A stretch of DNA of 64,000 nt from an uncultured Eggerthellaceae bacterium (GTDB lineage Bacteria > Actinomycetota > Coriobacteriia > Coriobacteriales > Eggerthellaceae), in NCBI GenBank assembly GCA_946618265.1, contig CAMOLA010000005.1:6932-70931 (forward strand), given 5' to 3'. The position numbers were made by a program, and so were the translations under genes. Below are positions 43,171 through 52,954 of the stretch, piece by piece. The notes beneath the pieces were generated by a model, which was not told the DNA's origin, made no database searches, and saw only the letters and a program-made list of their open reading frames with translations. How positions within the stretch are numbered: position 1 is the first letter of the stretch; every line of letters begins with the position of its first letter.

Positions 43171-45243
43171 CTACTTCACCTTGATGGTGACCACGAAGTC
43201 CTTGGACGCCGCGTTGTAGTTGGCGTTGGCTGCGGCCGATGCGGTGATCGTCAGCTTGTACGCGCCCTTCTTGAGCTTCTTCTTCACCGTGATCTTGCCG
43301 TTGGCGGCAACCTTGAACTTGGCCTTGGACTTGTTGGCCTTCTTCAGCTTGTAGGTCAGCGCCGTCTTGGCGGAATTGCCCTTCACGACCTTGGCGGCCT
43401 TGATGGTCTGCGCCATCTTCTTCAGCTTCTTGGCCTTCAGCTTGCCGGCGTTCTTGTTCTTGGCAACGACCGTCTGGTTGGCCTTGGTGATGGTGAAGGT
43501 GGCGGAAGCCGAACCAGTGCAGTTGTCCTTGCCTTTTACGGTCACTGCGTAGGAGCCGGCATTTTTACCGGATACAGCAGACACTTCGTAGTCGGTGCCC
43601 TCAACCAACGAAATGCCGTTCAGAACAACAGACTTTACCGCACCCTGCTGAGCGGCACCTGTGTAAACGGCGCTTGTGTTGGCGAGCTCCACCTTCGCAT
43701 TCGACAAATCGGCTGCGTTGATTGCGAACTCGACTTCCTTCTTACCCTTGTAGCTGTTCTTGCCCTCGATAACGACCTTGCCCGTGCCAGCATTCCTGTT
43801 CGCTTCATACGAAATCGCGTAGTCGCCGACGCCCTTCTTGTTCACGGCGCTCAACGTAGCGCTGCCATCGCTGACGGTTACTGCCGGCTCAATCGCTTCG
43901 CCCGTGAAATCATAAGCGGACTTGACGCCATCGACAGCTACGTCATCGCTGGCAATGTCTTTCACGGTCACGACAGACAACTCGACAGGACCAGTAGCAA
44001 AGCGATTTCCGCGCGCTTCGCGTGCGTCGTAATGCTCCTTGGAAACGCCGATGAACGTACGATACTGGGTCTTGAGCTCACCCTGCGCGGCAGCTTGCAC
44101 GGCCTGGAAGGCGGTGACATCGCCTTCCATCGTCGTTACCTGCGCATAATTAAGCGCAAGAGCTGCCTTGGCCTCGCTAGCACCATAGCCTTCGTCGTTA
44201 TTGGCCTTAGTCGTACCACCATAGAAGTTCACATCTTGCTCAAGCTGATCATAGGTAAGCGTAGAGGAGAAGCCGTCGGAAGCTGCAGCTACGAACACGT
44301 TGTCCTCGGACGCAGTGATACCTGCATCTTCGAAAAGCTTCTCATACGTGACGTATTTTGTGGTAGCGAATGCGGACCAATCCGACCCCGACGCCATAAG
44401 GTAGCCCTGGCCGTTCTCACTTGCGTCTGTCGCAAGTTCTTCGAGATCACCCTGGAGGTATTTCTTAACAAGCGTCTTCTCACCCGCCCCCGTACGCGTG
44501 TACAGGGAGAACGGACGCTGTTCATAAGTCAGGGAAGCAGCTCCTGTCACATAGGGCCTACCACCAGCATTGCCATTCTTCAAATCGTCGGCGGTTTTGC
44601 CCCACAGATTACGAAGCTGCCCATGGTGCGATGCGCTCAGCGCGGCCTGGTATGCCTCGCCCGCCGTCGTCTGCACGTTTTTAGCCGAGCCCCACTCCAA
44701 AGCGACAATGGCTGGGGTTGCTACCATATCTGCAGTGTTAGTCATGTCCTCAGAAGAAAAGTTTGGAAAGAAGTAGCGAGCAGAGCTGCTAATCGACTCG
44801 TAGTAATCGGCGCTCGTAAAGGGCTTTTCTGCCGCCTCGTCGGAAATGGTGATGTAATCGCCTGCATCCGATGGATCGATGCGCAATTCTTTGAGAAGCT
44901 GATCGAGCGTGACGTACTGAGTCGCCACTACAACCTCAACGCCATTTTTTCCTGAAAATGCATAGCTCTGCGGCTCGGTATTGTCTTTCGCTAGTTCGAT
45001 CATTTCGGCTTTGGTGAACTCTTTGACGGTTGCGGGACCTTCGGCTTTCGTCATGTACTTCACGGTGAAGATCACATCGCCATCGCTCCAGCTCGTCCAA
45101 GGCGCCGTATCGGCGCTGGAGTCCTCCTGCGGCATGGTTGCGCCCTCAAGTGGGTTTGCAAACGCCACGCCGGGCACCGCCAGCAACGCAACCACGAGCG
45201 CAGCAAACCACATAATCATGCGCTTTGGCATCATGCGTTCCAT
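43171..45243 (-). CDS. Surface protein with two copies of an uncharacterised domain, Ig-like repeats and Lys-rich tail
   Basis: A 690-residue exported protein with a signal peptide (MWFAALVVALLAVPGVAFA). Residues about 55-240 and 243-440 are two copies of the domain seen in the 15018 protein: VKEFTKAEMIELA, TQYVTLDQLLKELRI, YFFPNF, PAIVALEWGSA, and ending ARGNRFATGPVELSVV in copy 2. Two Ig-like repeats (YDFTGEAIEPAVTV; VYTGAAQQGAVKSV) and the Lys-rich tail module follow. The ATG at 45243 is chosen over 45249 because AAAGGA is then 6 nt away. It lies between the molbindin gene and the GLUG protein gene on the same strand. Probably a ligand-capturing wall protein; the ligand is unknown. Confidence 0.8.
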   Translation of the reverse strand: MERMMPKRMIMWFAALVVALLAVPGVAFANPLEGATMPQEDSSADTAPWTSWSDGDVIFTVKYMTKAEGPATVKEFTKAEMIELAKDNTEPQSYAFSGKNGVEVVVATQYVTLDQLLKELRIDPSDAGDYITISDEAAEKPFTSADYYESISSSARYFFPNFSSEDMTNTADMVATPAIVALEWGSAKNVQTTAGEAYQAALSASHHGQLRNLWGKTADDLKNGNAGGRPYVTGAASLTYEQRPFSLYTRTGAGEKTLVKKYLQGDLEELATDASENGQGYLMASGSDWSAFATTKYVTYEKLFEDAGITASEDNVFVAAASDGFSSTLTYDQLEQDVNFYGGTTKANNDEGYGASEAKAALALNYAQVTTMEGDVTAFQAVQAAAQGELKTQYRTFIGVSKEHYDAREARGNRFATGPVELSVVTVKDIASDDVAVDGVKSAYDFTGEAIEPAVTVSDGSATLSAVNKKGVGDYAISYEANRNAGTGKVVIEGKNSYKGKKEVEFAINAADLSNAKVELANTSAVYTGAAQQGAVKSVVLNGISLVEGTDYEVSAVSGKNAGSYAVTVKGKDNCTGSASATFTITKANQTVVAKNKNAGKLKAKKLKKMAQTIKAAKVVKGNSAKTALTYKLKKANKSKAKFKVAANGKITVKKKLKKGAYKLTITASAAANANYNAASKDFVVTIKVK

Positions 45244-45371
45244 ATTCATTCCTTTCTGTTCTTGTTCGTTTCTATTCGTTTCCTAGCTTCTTTTCCTTCT
45301 TAATTATTCTTCTATTTATATAATGTATGCACTAAACCTCCTTTGCGTTGGAAATGCCACGTTCCTGAATT

Positions 45372-45401
45372 GCCCCCATGGCAACCTGTCGCCATGGGGG
45401 C
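45372..45401 (-). terminator. Hairpin after the 45420 gene
   Basis: GCCCCCATGGC (45372-45382) pairs exactly with 45391-45401. It is 20 bp past the stop of the GLUG gene on the minus strand. There is no U-run, so transcription may continue in part into 43171. Confidence 0.5.
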
Positions 45402-45419
45402 CAGATGGATATCGAGGCG

Positions 45420-48400
45420 CTACTTTATTTTGACGGTTACGGTAAATCGCCTGGTCGGCGCAGCGTTGTAGAAGGCATTCGCCTGAGCATTTGCCACCAT
45501 TTTGATTTTGTACGTGCCCTTTGGCGTTTTCTTCTTCACGGTCAGAACGCCGCTCTTCGACACCTTGAACTTGCCCGACTTCTTGTTTGCTTTGCCCGAA
45601 TAGGTCACGCTCGTACGACCGCCAGACACCTTTGCCAGCTTCGCAACATTGACGGTCTGCTTCTTTGCTTTGAGTTTCTTGCTCTTCAACTTGACCGTTT
45701 TATTCGACGCCTTCAGGGTTTGGCTGCCTTTTTCAATCGCAAACTCGATCGTCTTCGACCCAGCGAAGCCTCCCTTGCCTTGAATTGTCGCCATTGCGGT
45801 ACCCGGCTTTGAATTGCTCGTGTACGAAACCGCATAGTCCGTTCCGTTCTTCAAAACGTTCCCCTCGTAAACGACATGGGGGTTGGGCTGAAGCGGAGCA
45901 CCATCATATACTTGCTTTCCTACAGTGGCCGTCGCAAGCGCGATATCAGCGGTTTTGATGGCAAATACACGCGTCGTCGACCCTTCGTAATTGCCCTTGC
46001 CGGTAATGGTCACGCTCGCCATGCCGGCCTTGTCGTTATCGGTATAGCTCAACGTGTAGTCCGTCCCCTGGACAAGCGTCATGCCGTTATAGGTAAGCAC
46101 TGGATTCACGGTAACCGGCTTTCCTGGATAGATGTACGACGGCTCAATCCCCTCGACGTTTACGTCGTCAGAAATGCTCGCCGGCGTAATCTCGTAAAAC
46201 ATGTTCGTGTAATTCTCGAAGCTGCCACTTGTGCTGAAGCGTATCGTCATGCAGGCAAGCTCTCGCTCGCCCGAGCCAGTTGCGTCAATGCTCGTAGCGC
46301 TCGCGTCCTTGCCTTCCTCGGGATTCGGGTTGCCATACACATACTTGTAGTCGTAGTTATAAGGGGCCATGTACCACGTAGTCACGCCCGTGCCGTTACG
46401 CAATTCACGGCCTGCAAACTTCACCGAGTCATACGTAGGCTTGATCTCGCCTCCCGTATACTTGATTTTCACATGACCCTTGGTCTTGATGGCATCCTTT
46501 GCCGGCCACGTTTCGCCGTTCCATACAACATTGCCGAGATCTACCGATTCTTCCTTGTTGGGATCATCGACGTCTTCGACGCTGTAGAACAACGATGCTG
46601 GTTTTATCTGGAAAGCTGGCTGCGTCGTGGAGCCTGTATAATGCTCGCTCGAATCTACCGCCGTCACCGTAACATCGTACTGGTAATCTACACCATGGCT
46701 GTAGACGTAATCGTGATACTTGCCACCCTTCATTGCGGGATTCTCGTCTTCGTTTGCCGGTACGTCAACTTCGTATTCGCTCGGATCCACAACATCGCCC
46801 AGATCATCCCGAACGACCACTTGATCAGTTGTCGGCACTTGCCGTTCCCAATTGAACAGCACGTAGCCAGCCGAGACCGTGCACGTACCCATATTCGCCT
46901 TGCCTATTTGGTAACTCACAATCCCATCGAGCTTTCCAACATAGGCATTGATGCCTTCGACATCCGCAGCATACGTTGTGTTCATTTGCTTTGCGTCTTC
47001 GCGCACAACTACTTTGAAGTCCCTATTCTGATACAAGGTGGCACCATTCGAAGCGACAAGCTTTACGCTGGGAATCGGAGCCTTGGCCGCCGAATATGGC
47101 GGGTTGTCAACCGACTGCACCGTTATGCCCATGCCGTCCAAATTAGCCGGGTCGGTGAAATCCTTGTGTTGCCACTTGAGCACGGGGAACGACCCGTCGT
47201 CGGATACGTAGCTCGTCTCCCACTCGTCACTTACCGCATTGATCCTGTTCAGATACGTCACGGCCAAACCGGTCCGCATTTCGGTGGCCGTCAGTTCATG
47301 GTTATTCGCAAGCGTGCCCCGATTGCCTCCCTCTGAAACGATACGTGAGTGTTCTTTCGAATCGCCGAACACCGCTTCGTCTTTTACCTTGTCGACCGTT
47401 AGATTTGGAAGGAAGCAGTTATCATGGATGAATCCGTCATTCTCGCCAGCGATAACCGCCGTCTTGTAGTTTGTCAAAGCGCCACCAATGCTGCCCGTAA
47501 CATAGCAACCGTAAATCTCCGGCTCGTCAAGCTTCAGCGCATCAGCTGTACGCGACGTATTATAGGTGGTGAGCAGGGCGGCGATGCCTGACGAATAGTA
47601 GCCGCCGCCTGTGGTTGAAAAGCATCGCCCCTGGTTATAGCAATATGCGATATCGCCATTCGAAATGCCCACAATGCCCGCTGGGCATGGCTTGTTCCAG
47701 CGCGTTCCCTCTATTTTGCCCGTATTGGCGCTCGCGACGATGCGCGTAAACGCGCCCGTTGTGCCGCAAATGCCCGCAACGCTTGCCAAACCGGTAACGT
47801 CGCCCGAGTTCTGGCACTTCTGAACCACGAGCGTGGCTGGTTCGCTTGCGCCATTGCTCTCGGTCCAGTGGGTGTAACCGGGATCGGTCTCGTTCGAGCC
47901 GACAATTCCCGTAGCGGAAGCGGCCTCGGCAACCGTCGGACCCCGCAATGACCCCACAATGCCACCGCATGTGCTTGCACCCCATCCTGCTTGCACCTTG
48001 CCATCTTGCACAACACCGGTCTGGATGACGGCGGTGTTCGAACACAACGTCACATTCCCCGTAGCGTAGCCAACAACGCCGCCGACCATGGTCGATTTCG
48101 AGTACGTGGCTTGGCCAAACCGGTCGATTCCCCCACTGCCTGTAATACGCATGGCTATGGAACCCTTATTGCTGCAATTCTCGCAGTTGGGAACGAAACT
48201 GACATTGGCTTCATCACCCTGATACCCAGCAATACCGCCAACATAGCCCGCAATAAAGGGCACGTTTTCCGTCACGTTCGAACTCGATTCTACATTTAGC
48301 TCAGATTGGTCACGCACGCAGCTGCTCATATCGCCCACAATATGGCCAACCAGGCCGCCTATGTAGGTAATTGTGCACAGCTCCTCGGCCGTCTCCCCTT

Positions 48401-49061
48401 TCTTTGCGGGCACCGTTCCGTTATTTGTGACGGAAACATCAAGGGAGCTACTGCAGCTCTGTAGCGTGCCCTCGAGATAGCCCGCGATGGCGCCAACGTT
48501 AGAAATCACCCGCCCGTTCTCCGAATTGAGCACGGTGAACGAGCCGCCCTGCAACGTAACGTTCTTGATAGCCGCACCACCATCTGCATAGCCAAATAAA
48601 CCAATGTTGGAGAGACGATTGCCCACATTGAGCTTCAGATTGGAGATTGGCGCGCTGTTTCCGTCGAATGTCCCCTTGAATGGATGTTCAGCCGACCCGA
48701 TAGGATCTACCGCGTTCATGCTATCGATAAAGACAATTCGACCAGAAGGTGGCGCAAGCCTTATCTCCTTGCCCTCAAACGCATCTTTGCCACTGTTCAC
48801 CAAGTATGCAAGGCCCTTGAGCTGTTTGACGTCTGCGATGGTGTACGGGCTTTCCTTGCCGTCGTACCACGAGGTGTCGTAATCGGCCGCCTGCGGACCT
48901 GCCGCCCGCAAGCCCGCGTCAGCGCCGTAGGCGACGGGCGCGGCCAGCCCGGCGCACGCCACAATGCACGCAAGTCCAACCGCCAACGCGAACGCATGCA
49001 GCGCCCCGGCGAATACGCCACGGCTGCTAGCTTGTTTCTCGGCTCGTTTCTCCATCTTCAT
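45420..49061 (-). CDS. GLUG-repeat / Ig-like surface protein (about 1213 residues)
   Basis: An exported protein with a signal peptide (FALAVGLACIVACAGLAAPVAYGADA). GLUG-type repeats occupy about residues 85-570 (GGIAGYQGDEANVSFVPNCENCSNKGSI and others). A region of longer Ig-like folds lies at about 620-960, then two standard Ig-like repeats (PSYIYPGKPVTVNP, QVYDGAPLQPNPHV) and the shared Lys-rich tail. Two start codons compete: ATG 49061 (GGGAAG at 9 nt) and 49055 (GGGAG at 8 nt). It follows the DUF2149 gene by about 50 bp and is probably expressed with it, which ties a surface protein to the ExbB-like channel. Confidence 0.82.
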   Translation of the reverse strand: MKMEKRAEKQASSRGVFAGALHAFALAVGLACIVACAGLAAPVAYGADAGLRAAGPQAADYDTSWYDGKESPYTIADVKQLKGLAYLVNSGKDAFEGKEIRLAPPSGRIVFIDSMNAVDPIGSAEHPFKGTFDGNSAPISNLKLNVGNRLSNIGLFGYADGGAAIKNVTLQGGSFTVLNSENGRVISNVGAIAGYLEGTLQSCSSSLDVSVTNNGTVPAKKGETAEELCTITYIGGLVGHIVGDMSSCVRDQSELNVESSSNVTENVPFIAGYVGGIAGYQGDEANVSFVPNCENCSNKGSIAMRITGSGGIDRFGQATYSKSTMVGGVVGYATGNVTLCSNTAVIQTGVVQDGKVQAGWGASTCGGIVGSLRGPTVAEAASATGIVGSNETDPGYTHWTESNGASEPATLVVQKCQNSGDVTGLASVAGICGTTGAFTRIVASANTGKIEGTRWNKPCPAGIVGISNGDIAYCYNQGRCFSTTGGGYYSSGIAALLTTYNTSRTADALKLDEPEIYGCYVTGSIGGALTNYKTAVIAGENDGFIHDNCFLPNLTVDKVKDEAVFGDSKEHSRIVSEGGNRGTLANNHELTATEMRTGLAVTYLNRINAVSDEWETSYVSDDGSFPVLKWQHKDFTDPANLDGMGITVQSVDNPPYSAAKAPIPSVKLVASNGATLYQNRDFKVVVREDAKQMNTTYAADVEGINAYVGKLDGIVSYQIGKANMGTCTVSAGYVLFNWERQVPTTDQVVVRDDLGDVVDPSEYEVDVPANEDENPAMKGGKYHDYVYSHGVDYQYDVTVTAVDSSEHYTGSTTQPAFQIKPASLFYSVEDVDDPNKEESVDLGNVVWNGETWPAKDAIKTKGHVKIKYTGGEIKPTYDSVKFAGRELRNGTGVTTWYMAPYNYDYKYVYGNPNPEEGKDASATSIDATGSGERELACMTIRFSTSGSFENYTNMFYEITPASISDDVNVEGIEPSYIYPGKPVTVNPVLTYNGMTLVQGTDYTLSYTDNDKAGMASVTITGKGNYEGSTTRVFAIKTADIALATATVGKQVYDGAPLQPNPHVVYEGNVLKNGTDYAVSYTSNSKPGTAMATIQGKGGFAGSKTIEFAIEKGSQTLKASNKTVKLKSKKLKAKKQTVNVAKLAKVSGGRTSVTYSGKANKKSGKFKVSKSGVLTVKKKTPKGTYKIKMVANAQANAFYNAAPTRRFTVTVKIK

Positions 49062-49114
49062 CGCTCCCGTCTTCCCTGCGCGACCTGACACCTACTACGT
49101 CAACCTGCCAGATT

Positions 49115-49555
49115 CTATTGGCCACCCGACGGCGTAGCCGCGGCGCCGCTTGCCGCCTGGCCGCTCGACGGCGTGGCCGCATCGCCGCTTGCCGCTTGAC
49201 CGCTAGCCGCAGCGCCGTCTTCGCCGACGTCTTCCTTCAGCATGTACATCTTGCCGGTGGTCGGATCCTCGTAGACCATGCCGAGCTGGGTGAAGGAATT
49301 GCCGCCCGCACCGTTCAGCTGGTCTTCCATGTCCTCGATTCCTTGTACCTCCGCCAGCTCGTCGGACTGCACCACCTCGGTCATTTGAGCGATGTCCAGG
49401 TTCCAGTACGACACGAGCGCCAGCATGAGGCCGCACGCGAACACCAGCATGACGTCGGCCAGGTTGACCAAGCCGACGCGCGGATCGGCGTCTTCGGCTT
49501 CCGTATAGGCGCTCGAAACGAGCGAGCCGGCGCCCATGAAATCTCGTGCGCTCAT
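49115..49555 (-). CDS. DUF2149 protein, ExbD/TolR-like partner of the proton channel
   Basis: A 146-residue protein with one membrane helix (about residues 28-50: VGLVNLADVMLVFACGLMLALVSYWN). The conserved DPRVGLVNLADVM start is the DUF2149 mark. DUF2149 genes are known beside MotA/TolQ/ExbB-type channel genes, where the single-helix layout with an Asp near the helix start resembles ExbD and TolR. The outside part is Gly/Asp-rich and ends in SGQAASGDAATPS repeats, which suggest a flexible reach into the wall. Its ATG overlaps the end of the channel gene by 4 bp, so the two are coupled. Confidence 0.82.
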   Translation of the reverse strand: MSARDFMGAGSLVSSAYTEAEDADPRVGLVNLADVMLVFACGLMLALVSYWNLDIAQMTEVVQSDELAEVQGIEDMEDQLNGAGGNSFTQLGMVYEDPTTGKMYMLKEDVGEDGAAASGQAASGDAATPSSGQAASGAAATPSGGQ

Positions 49556-50457
49556 CGGATGGCTCCTTCCATCGTCGCCCCTGCGGACGCATCGCCCTGC
49601 ATCGCAAACATCGCGGCACGCACGTCAGACGAGCTCAGCTGCGAAGAGCCGCTGGCAGCACCGGATGCCGCAAGCGGCTGCGCGGACACCGAGGCCATGG
49701 CCGCTATGGCGGGCTCGACGACGTTGACATCGCGCCTGCGCCGCAGCGGATGGGTCGCCTCAGAACGGGCCGCATCGGCCTTGGCACGGATGTCGCCCTC
49801 GTACGGCAGGACGATCCCCGCATCGCGCGCTTCCTGTGCCTTCTCCAAAATGCACGTCGTCAGGGATTCCATGGCCACGAGGTAGTTGGCGTACCAGCGC
49901 TTGCGCACCGATGACACGCACATCGACACCACGCCGCCGATGAGGCCGGCGACCGTGCCGTCGAACGCCACGAGCAGCGAGTTGGACAGCAGGTTGACCT
50001 CGCCCTGGCCCATGGCCACGATGCCGGGGCCGAGCGGGATCAGGGTGCACATCAGGCCCATCATCGGGGCGATCTTGGTCACGAGGTCGGTGCGCGCAAC
50101 CTTGCGCCGGTTCCACGCGTCGGTCGCCGAGACCTCGGCGCGCGCGAGCGCGAACAAGTCGTCTTCAGGCAGGCCCATGTTGGATACCAGGATTTGCAGC
50201 GCCGTCTTCTGCCGGCGCAGCAGCTTCGTGTCCTCGATGGTGCGCGGCAGGTCCGCATACGACGAATCCTTGATGGCCTTGATGTCCTGCGGCATGTTGG
50301 CCTTGAAGTGCCGCCGCTCGAAGACGAACTCGGCCAGGATCGAACCCACGCTGTACACGGCGAACAGAATGAGGCACACGAGCACGATCATGACGGGCAG
50401 CATCAGCGACGATGCCACGTTGCGCATGATTTCCTGCAAGTACAGTTCCAAGTTCAT
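49552..50457 (-). CDS. MotA/TolQ/ExbB-family proton channel protein
   Basis: A 301-residue membrane protein. Three helices fit the ExbB/TolQ plan: about residues 14-42, 125-150 (KIAPMMGLMCTLIPLGPGIVAMG) and 160-187 (LLVAFDGTVAGLIGGVVSMCVSSV), with a large cytoplasmic loop between the first and second. Members conduct protons to power work outside the membrane: TonB import and Tol in two-membrane bacteria, the flagellar stator in others. With no outer membrane here, it may drive movement or opening of wall proteins. AGGAG precedes the ATG at 9 nt. It lies between the coiled-coil surface protein gene and DUF2149. No flagellar gene is in view. Confidence 0.88.
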   Translation of the reverse strand: MNLELYLQEIMRNVASSLMLPVMIVLVCLILFAVYSVGSILAEFVFERRHFKANMPQDIKAIKDSSYADLPRTIEDTKLLRRQKTALQILVSNMGLPEDDLFALARAEVSATDAWNRRKVARTDLVTKIAPMMGLMCTLIPLGPGIVAMGQGEVNLLSNSLLVAFDGTVAGLIGGVVSMCVSSVRKRWYANYLVAMESLTTCILEKAQEARDAGIVLPYEGDIRAKADAARSEATHPLRRRRDVNVVEPAIAAMASVSAQPLAASGAASGSSQLSSSDVRAAMFAMQGDASAGATMEGAIR

Positions 50458-50564
50458 TTTGCGTTACTCCTCGTTCGTCGTTTCCGGACATGCTCTATCG
50501 TTCGAAGCCATCGTGATGGAAAATGGCGGGGCTTTGAGCGAAGCTCCCGTCACAGCACCGGTCG

Positions 50565-52910
50565 TCATTTCAACCGCCGCCTGAACCCGATTCCCGTGGC
50601 GCCCGCGCCGACGGCGAACGTGCCGAGCGCGAGCGGCGCTGCAAACGGCGAGATGGGGTTCTCGTCGTCCCAGTCGGGAACGTCGGAATTGGTCTTGTTC
50701 ATCATCTGGTACACGCGCCAGCGCTTGGCCGAACCGACGTCCATGCCCTCGGGAGCGTCCTCGGTCAAAATCGCCCGATCGGTTTCGCCGCCACTCGCAT
50801 CCTCGGCCTGGCCCCGAGATTGCTCGGCTCCGGCAATTTCCTTGCCATCGCCGTCGGTGCCATCCAAGTTGCCAGCGCTGTTGCCGCCGCCGGTGCCCGT
50901 CGTGCCCGAACCGGCGCCCGTCTTGCCATGCCCCGTGCCGCCGGTGCCATCCGCGCCGCCTCCGCCTGTGCCGCCGCCCGAACCGCCATTGGTGCCGGAA
51001 GGGTCTTTCACGCCAGTGCCACCGCCGCCGCCCGTGGACGGCGCGCCCGCAAGCACGATCGTGATCGTGTTGATGTAGTAGATTTGGAACGACGTGTTCG
51101 CATCGCCCGACGCAAGGCAGCCGAACACCAGGCGAAAGCGCGTGCCCTCGTCGAGGTTCGCGTTCGGATTGGCTTCGGAACGGTTCCACTCGAAAGCGCT
51201 CTTGTAGGCCAGGATCGGGGCAACGATCTCGCCTTCAGCGCGCGATCCCACGTCATAGTTGGGGAAGTAGTACCGCGGGCCGCTTTCGAACAGGTAATTG
51301 TACGAGACGGGATTGTCATAGCCGTCCGCCGTGCCGAACCGGTACTGCAGCACATCGCCATCGGCAACCGATATCAAACTGACCACGTCTTTGAACAGAA
51401 AGCCCTCGGCCGTAATCACGCCGAAACGCGACCCGTTGGCCACCGTGGCGTTCACGCGGCGGCTGGGAAGCATGCCCAGAAGGTCGCCGTACGAATATGT
51501 TTTCTCGCTCACCACCTCGTCGGGCCGCTCTTCCCATACCACCCTCAGCGTGAGCGAATCGGCGGGGTTGTATTCGTAGGTGCCCGTGTCGAGCTGCACG
51601 TTGGCGGTGTCGACGACGTTCTTGCCGCCGAGGCCTCCCACGACCGAGCAGGTCACATACGCATTGCCCGAATACTGGCCGGTCTTCAGGCGCCCGGTGT
51701 TCTCGTTGATCGTGAACGCCGACGACGCGCTGACGTTCCACGTGATGCTCGTGTCGACCAGCTTGGCGTCGTACGAGTCACCCGCGCCGGTTTCCTGCAC
51801 CGTCTCGGAGCCGTCGGCCACGTTGTACCAGGTGACGCGCGCATGGAGCTGATGGAATTCGTTCTGCCCGTTGTACACGGTAACGCCGCCCCAACGCTCG
51901 CCGATGCTGTTGCCGCCTTCGTCGACGATCTCGACGCTCTTGACGTACTTGCCCTCCTGGCCGTCGAACACGATGGTCACCGTGGCAACCGGGGCCGATC
52001 CCTGATAGACCTTCGCGTCGCCGACCGTCGCCGTGATGACGACCGTGCCGTTCTTGCCATGGGGCGTGACCAGCCCGTCAGGCGACACCGATGCGATCGC
52101 GGCGTCGCTCGTGGCCCAGTCCAGCTCGAACGACCCGATGGCGGTCGATGCGTCGGCCGTCTGGTACGCCACGCCTGTGTCGTCGCTCGAGAGGTACCAG
52201 CCGTTCAACTGCACGGTCTCGCCGAAATCGTTCACCTTGATCTGGCGGTAGGCTTTTTCCACGATGCTGTTGTCGCCCACGAAATGGGTCATGCCCGCAT
52301 CATCGGGCTTATCCCATTTCAGAAGGAGGGTCTTCACGTAGTAGCCGGACTGGCCTTCTTGCTGTTGCCGCTCCGCTTCCTGGCGCTGGCGTTCTTCCTC
52401 CTCGAGACGTTGGCGCTCCTCTTCCTCGCGGCGCAACCGCTCCTCTTCTTCCTGGCGCAGCCGCTCTTCCTCTTCCTGACGGATGCGCTCTTCCTCCTCG
52501 GCGCGCGCTTGCGCCTCTTCCGCCGCGATGACGGCTTCGATGGCCGCGTTGAGGTCGGCGAGGTTTCTGACGAGCGCCTGCTGGTTCGGCGTCAGGCTGT
52601 TGTAGGCATCCGCCGCGCTGTCGACGGCCGGGCGGTCATCGACGGTTATCTGCGACGGGGCGGGCAGCGACGCGATGATCGCCTCCACCTCGTCGGCGGC
52701 GGCGATGTCCAGGGCCTCTTGCTCGTCTTCCACCACCTCGTCGGCGAACGCCGGATCGAACTGCGCGAACACGATAAGCGGCACAGGCCCCAGAACGAGC
52801 ACGAACGCCATGAAGAAGCACGCGAGCGCATGCGCGACCGTGCGCGCATAGCGGCGCCACGTCCGCCTGCCGCTGCAAATCCGCTCGTTATGTTGACGCC
52901 CCTGCCTCAT
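50565..52910 (-). CDS. Coiled-coil surface protein with the uncharacterised domain and a C-terminal membrane anchor
   Basis: A 781-residue exported protein. Signal segment about 25-55. A helical unit (ADAYNSLTPNQQALVRNLADL) and a highly charged coiled coil of Glu/Arg repeats (about 135-190) follow, then Big/Ig-like folds (about 200-460). Residues about 465-640 carry the same domain as in the 43171 and 15018 proteins (RYYFPNYDVG, APILAYKSAFEW). A Gly/Thr-rich linker leads to a C-terminal hydrophobic helix (FAAPLALGTFAVGAGATGIGF) ending in RRRLK, so it is anchored in the membrane with the coiled coil spanning the wall. GAGGAG precedes the ATG. It lies between the ABC importer and the proton channel genes: a candidate link between the two. 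Confidence 0.8.
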   Translation of the reverse strand: MRQGRQHNERICSGRRTWRRYARTVAHALACFFMAFVLVLGPVPLIVFAQFDPAFADEVVEDEQEALDIAAADEVEAIIASLPAPSQITVDDRPAVDSAADAYNSLTPNQQALVRNLADLNAAIEAVIAAEEAQARAEEEERIRQEEEERLRQEEEERLRREEEERQRLEEEERQRQEAERQQQEGQSGYYVKTLLLKWDKPDDAGMTHFVGDNSIVEKAYRQIKVNDFGETVQLNGWYLSSDDTGVAYQTADASTAIGSFELDWATSDAAIASVSPDGLVTPHGKNGTVVITATVGDAKVYQGSAPVATVTIVFDGQEGKYVKSVEIVDEGGNSIGERWGGVTVYNGQNEFHQLHARVTWYNVADGSETVQETGAGDSYDAKLVDTSITWNVSASSAFTINENTGRLKTGQYSGNAYVTCSVVGGLGGKNVVDTANVQLDTGTYEYNPADSLTLRVVWEERPDEVVSEKTYSYGDLLGMLPSRRVNATVANGSRFGVITAEGFLFKDVVSLISVADGDVLQYRFGTADGYDNPVSYNYLFESGPRYYFPNYDVGSRAEGEIVAPILAYKSAFEWNRSEANPNANLDEGTRFRLVFGCLASGDANTSFQIYYINTITIVLAGAPSTGGGGGTGVKDPSGTNGGSGGGTGGGGADGTGGTGHGKTGAGSGTTGTGGGNSAGNLDGTDGDGKEIAGAEQSRGQAEDASGGETDRAILTEDAPEGMDVGSAKRWRVYQMMNKTNSDVPDWDDENPISPFAAPLALGTFAVGAGATGIGFRRRLK

Positions 52911-52927
52911 TCAGCTCCTCTTGTATA

Positions 52928-52950
52928 CATTTGGGGACAGTCCCCAGATG
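52928..52950. repeat. GGGGACAGTCCCC palindrome between binding-protein and coiled-coil genes
   Basis: A 10-bp stem, one G-U, sharing its core with 2506-2530. It lies in the 44-bp gap and could lower downstream expression. No U-run. Confidence 0.7.
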
Positions 52951-52954
52951 TTCG

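Noticed and set aside
52830..52910. A sortase motif in the 50565 protein
   Set aside because: Its C-terminus has a hydrophobic helix and basic end, but no LPXTG-like motif precedes it; simple membrane anchoring is more likely.
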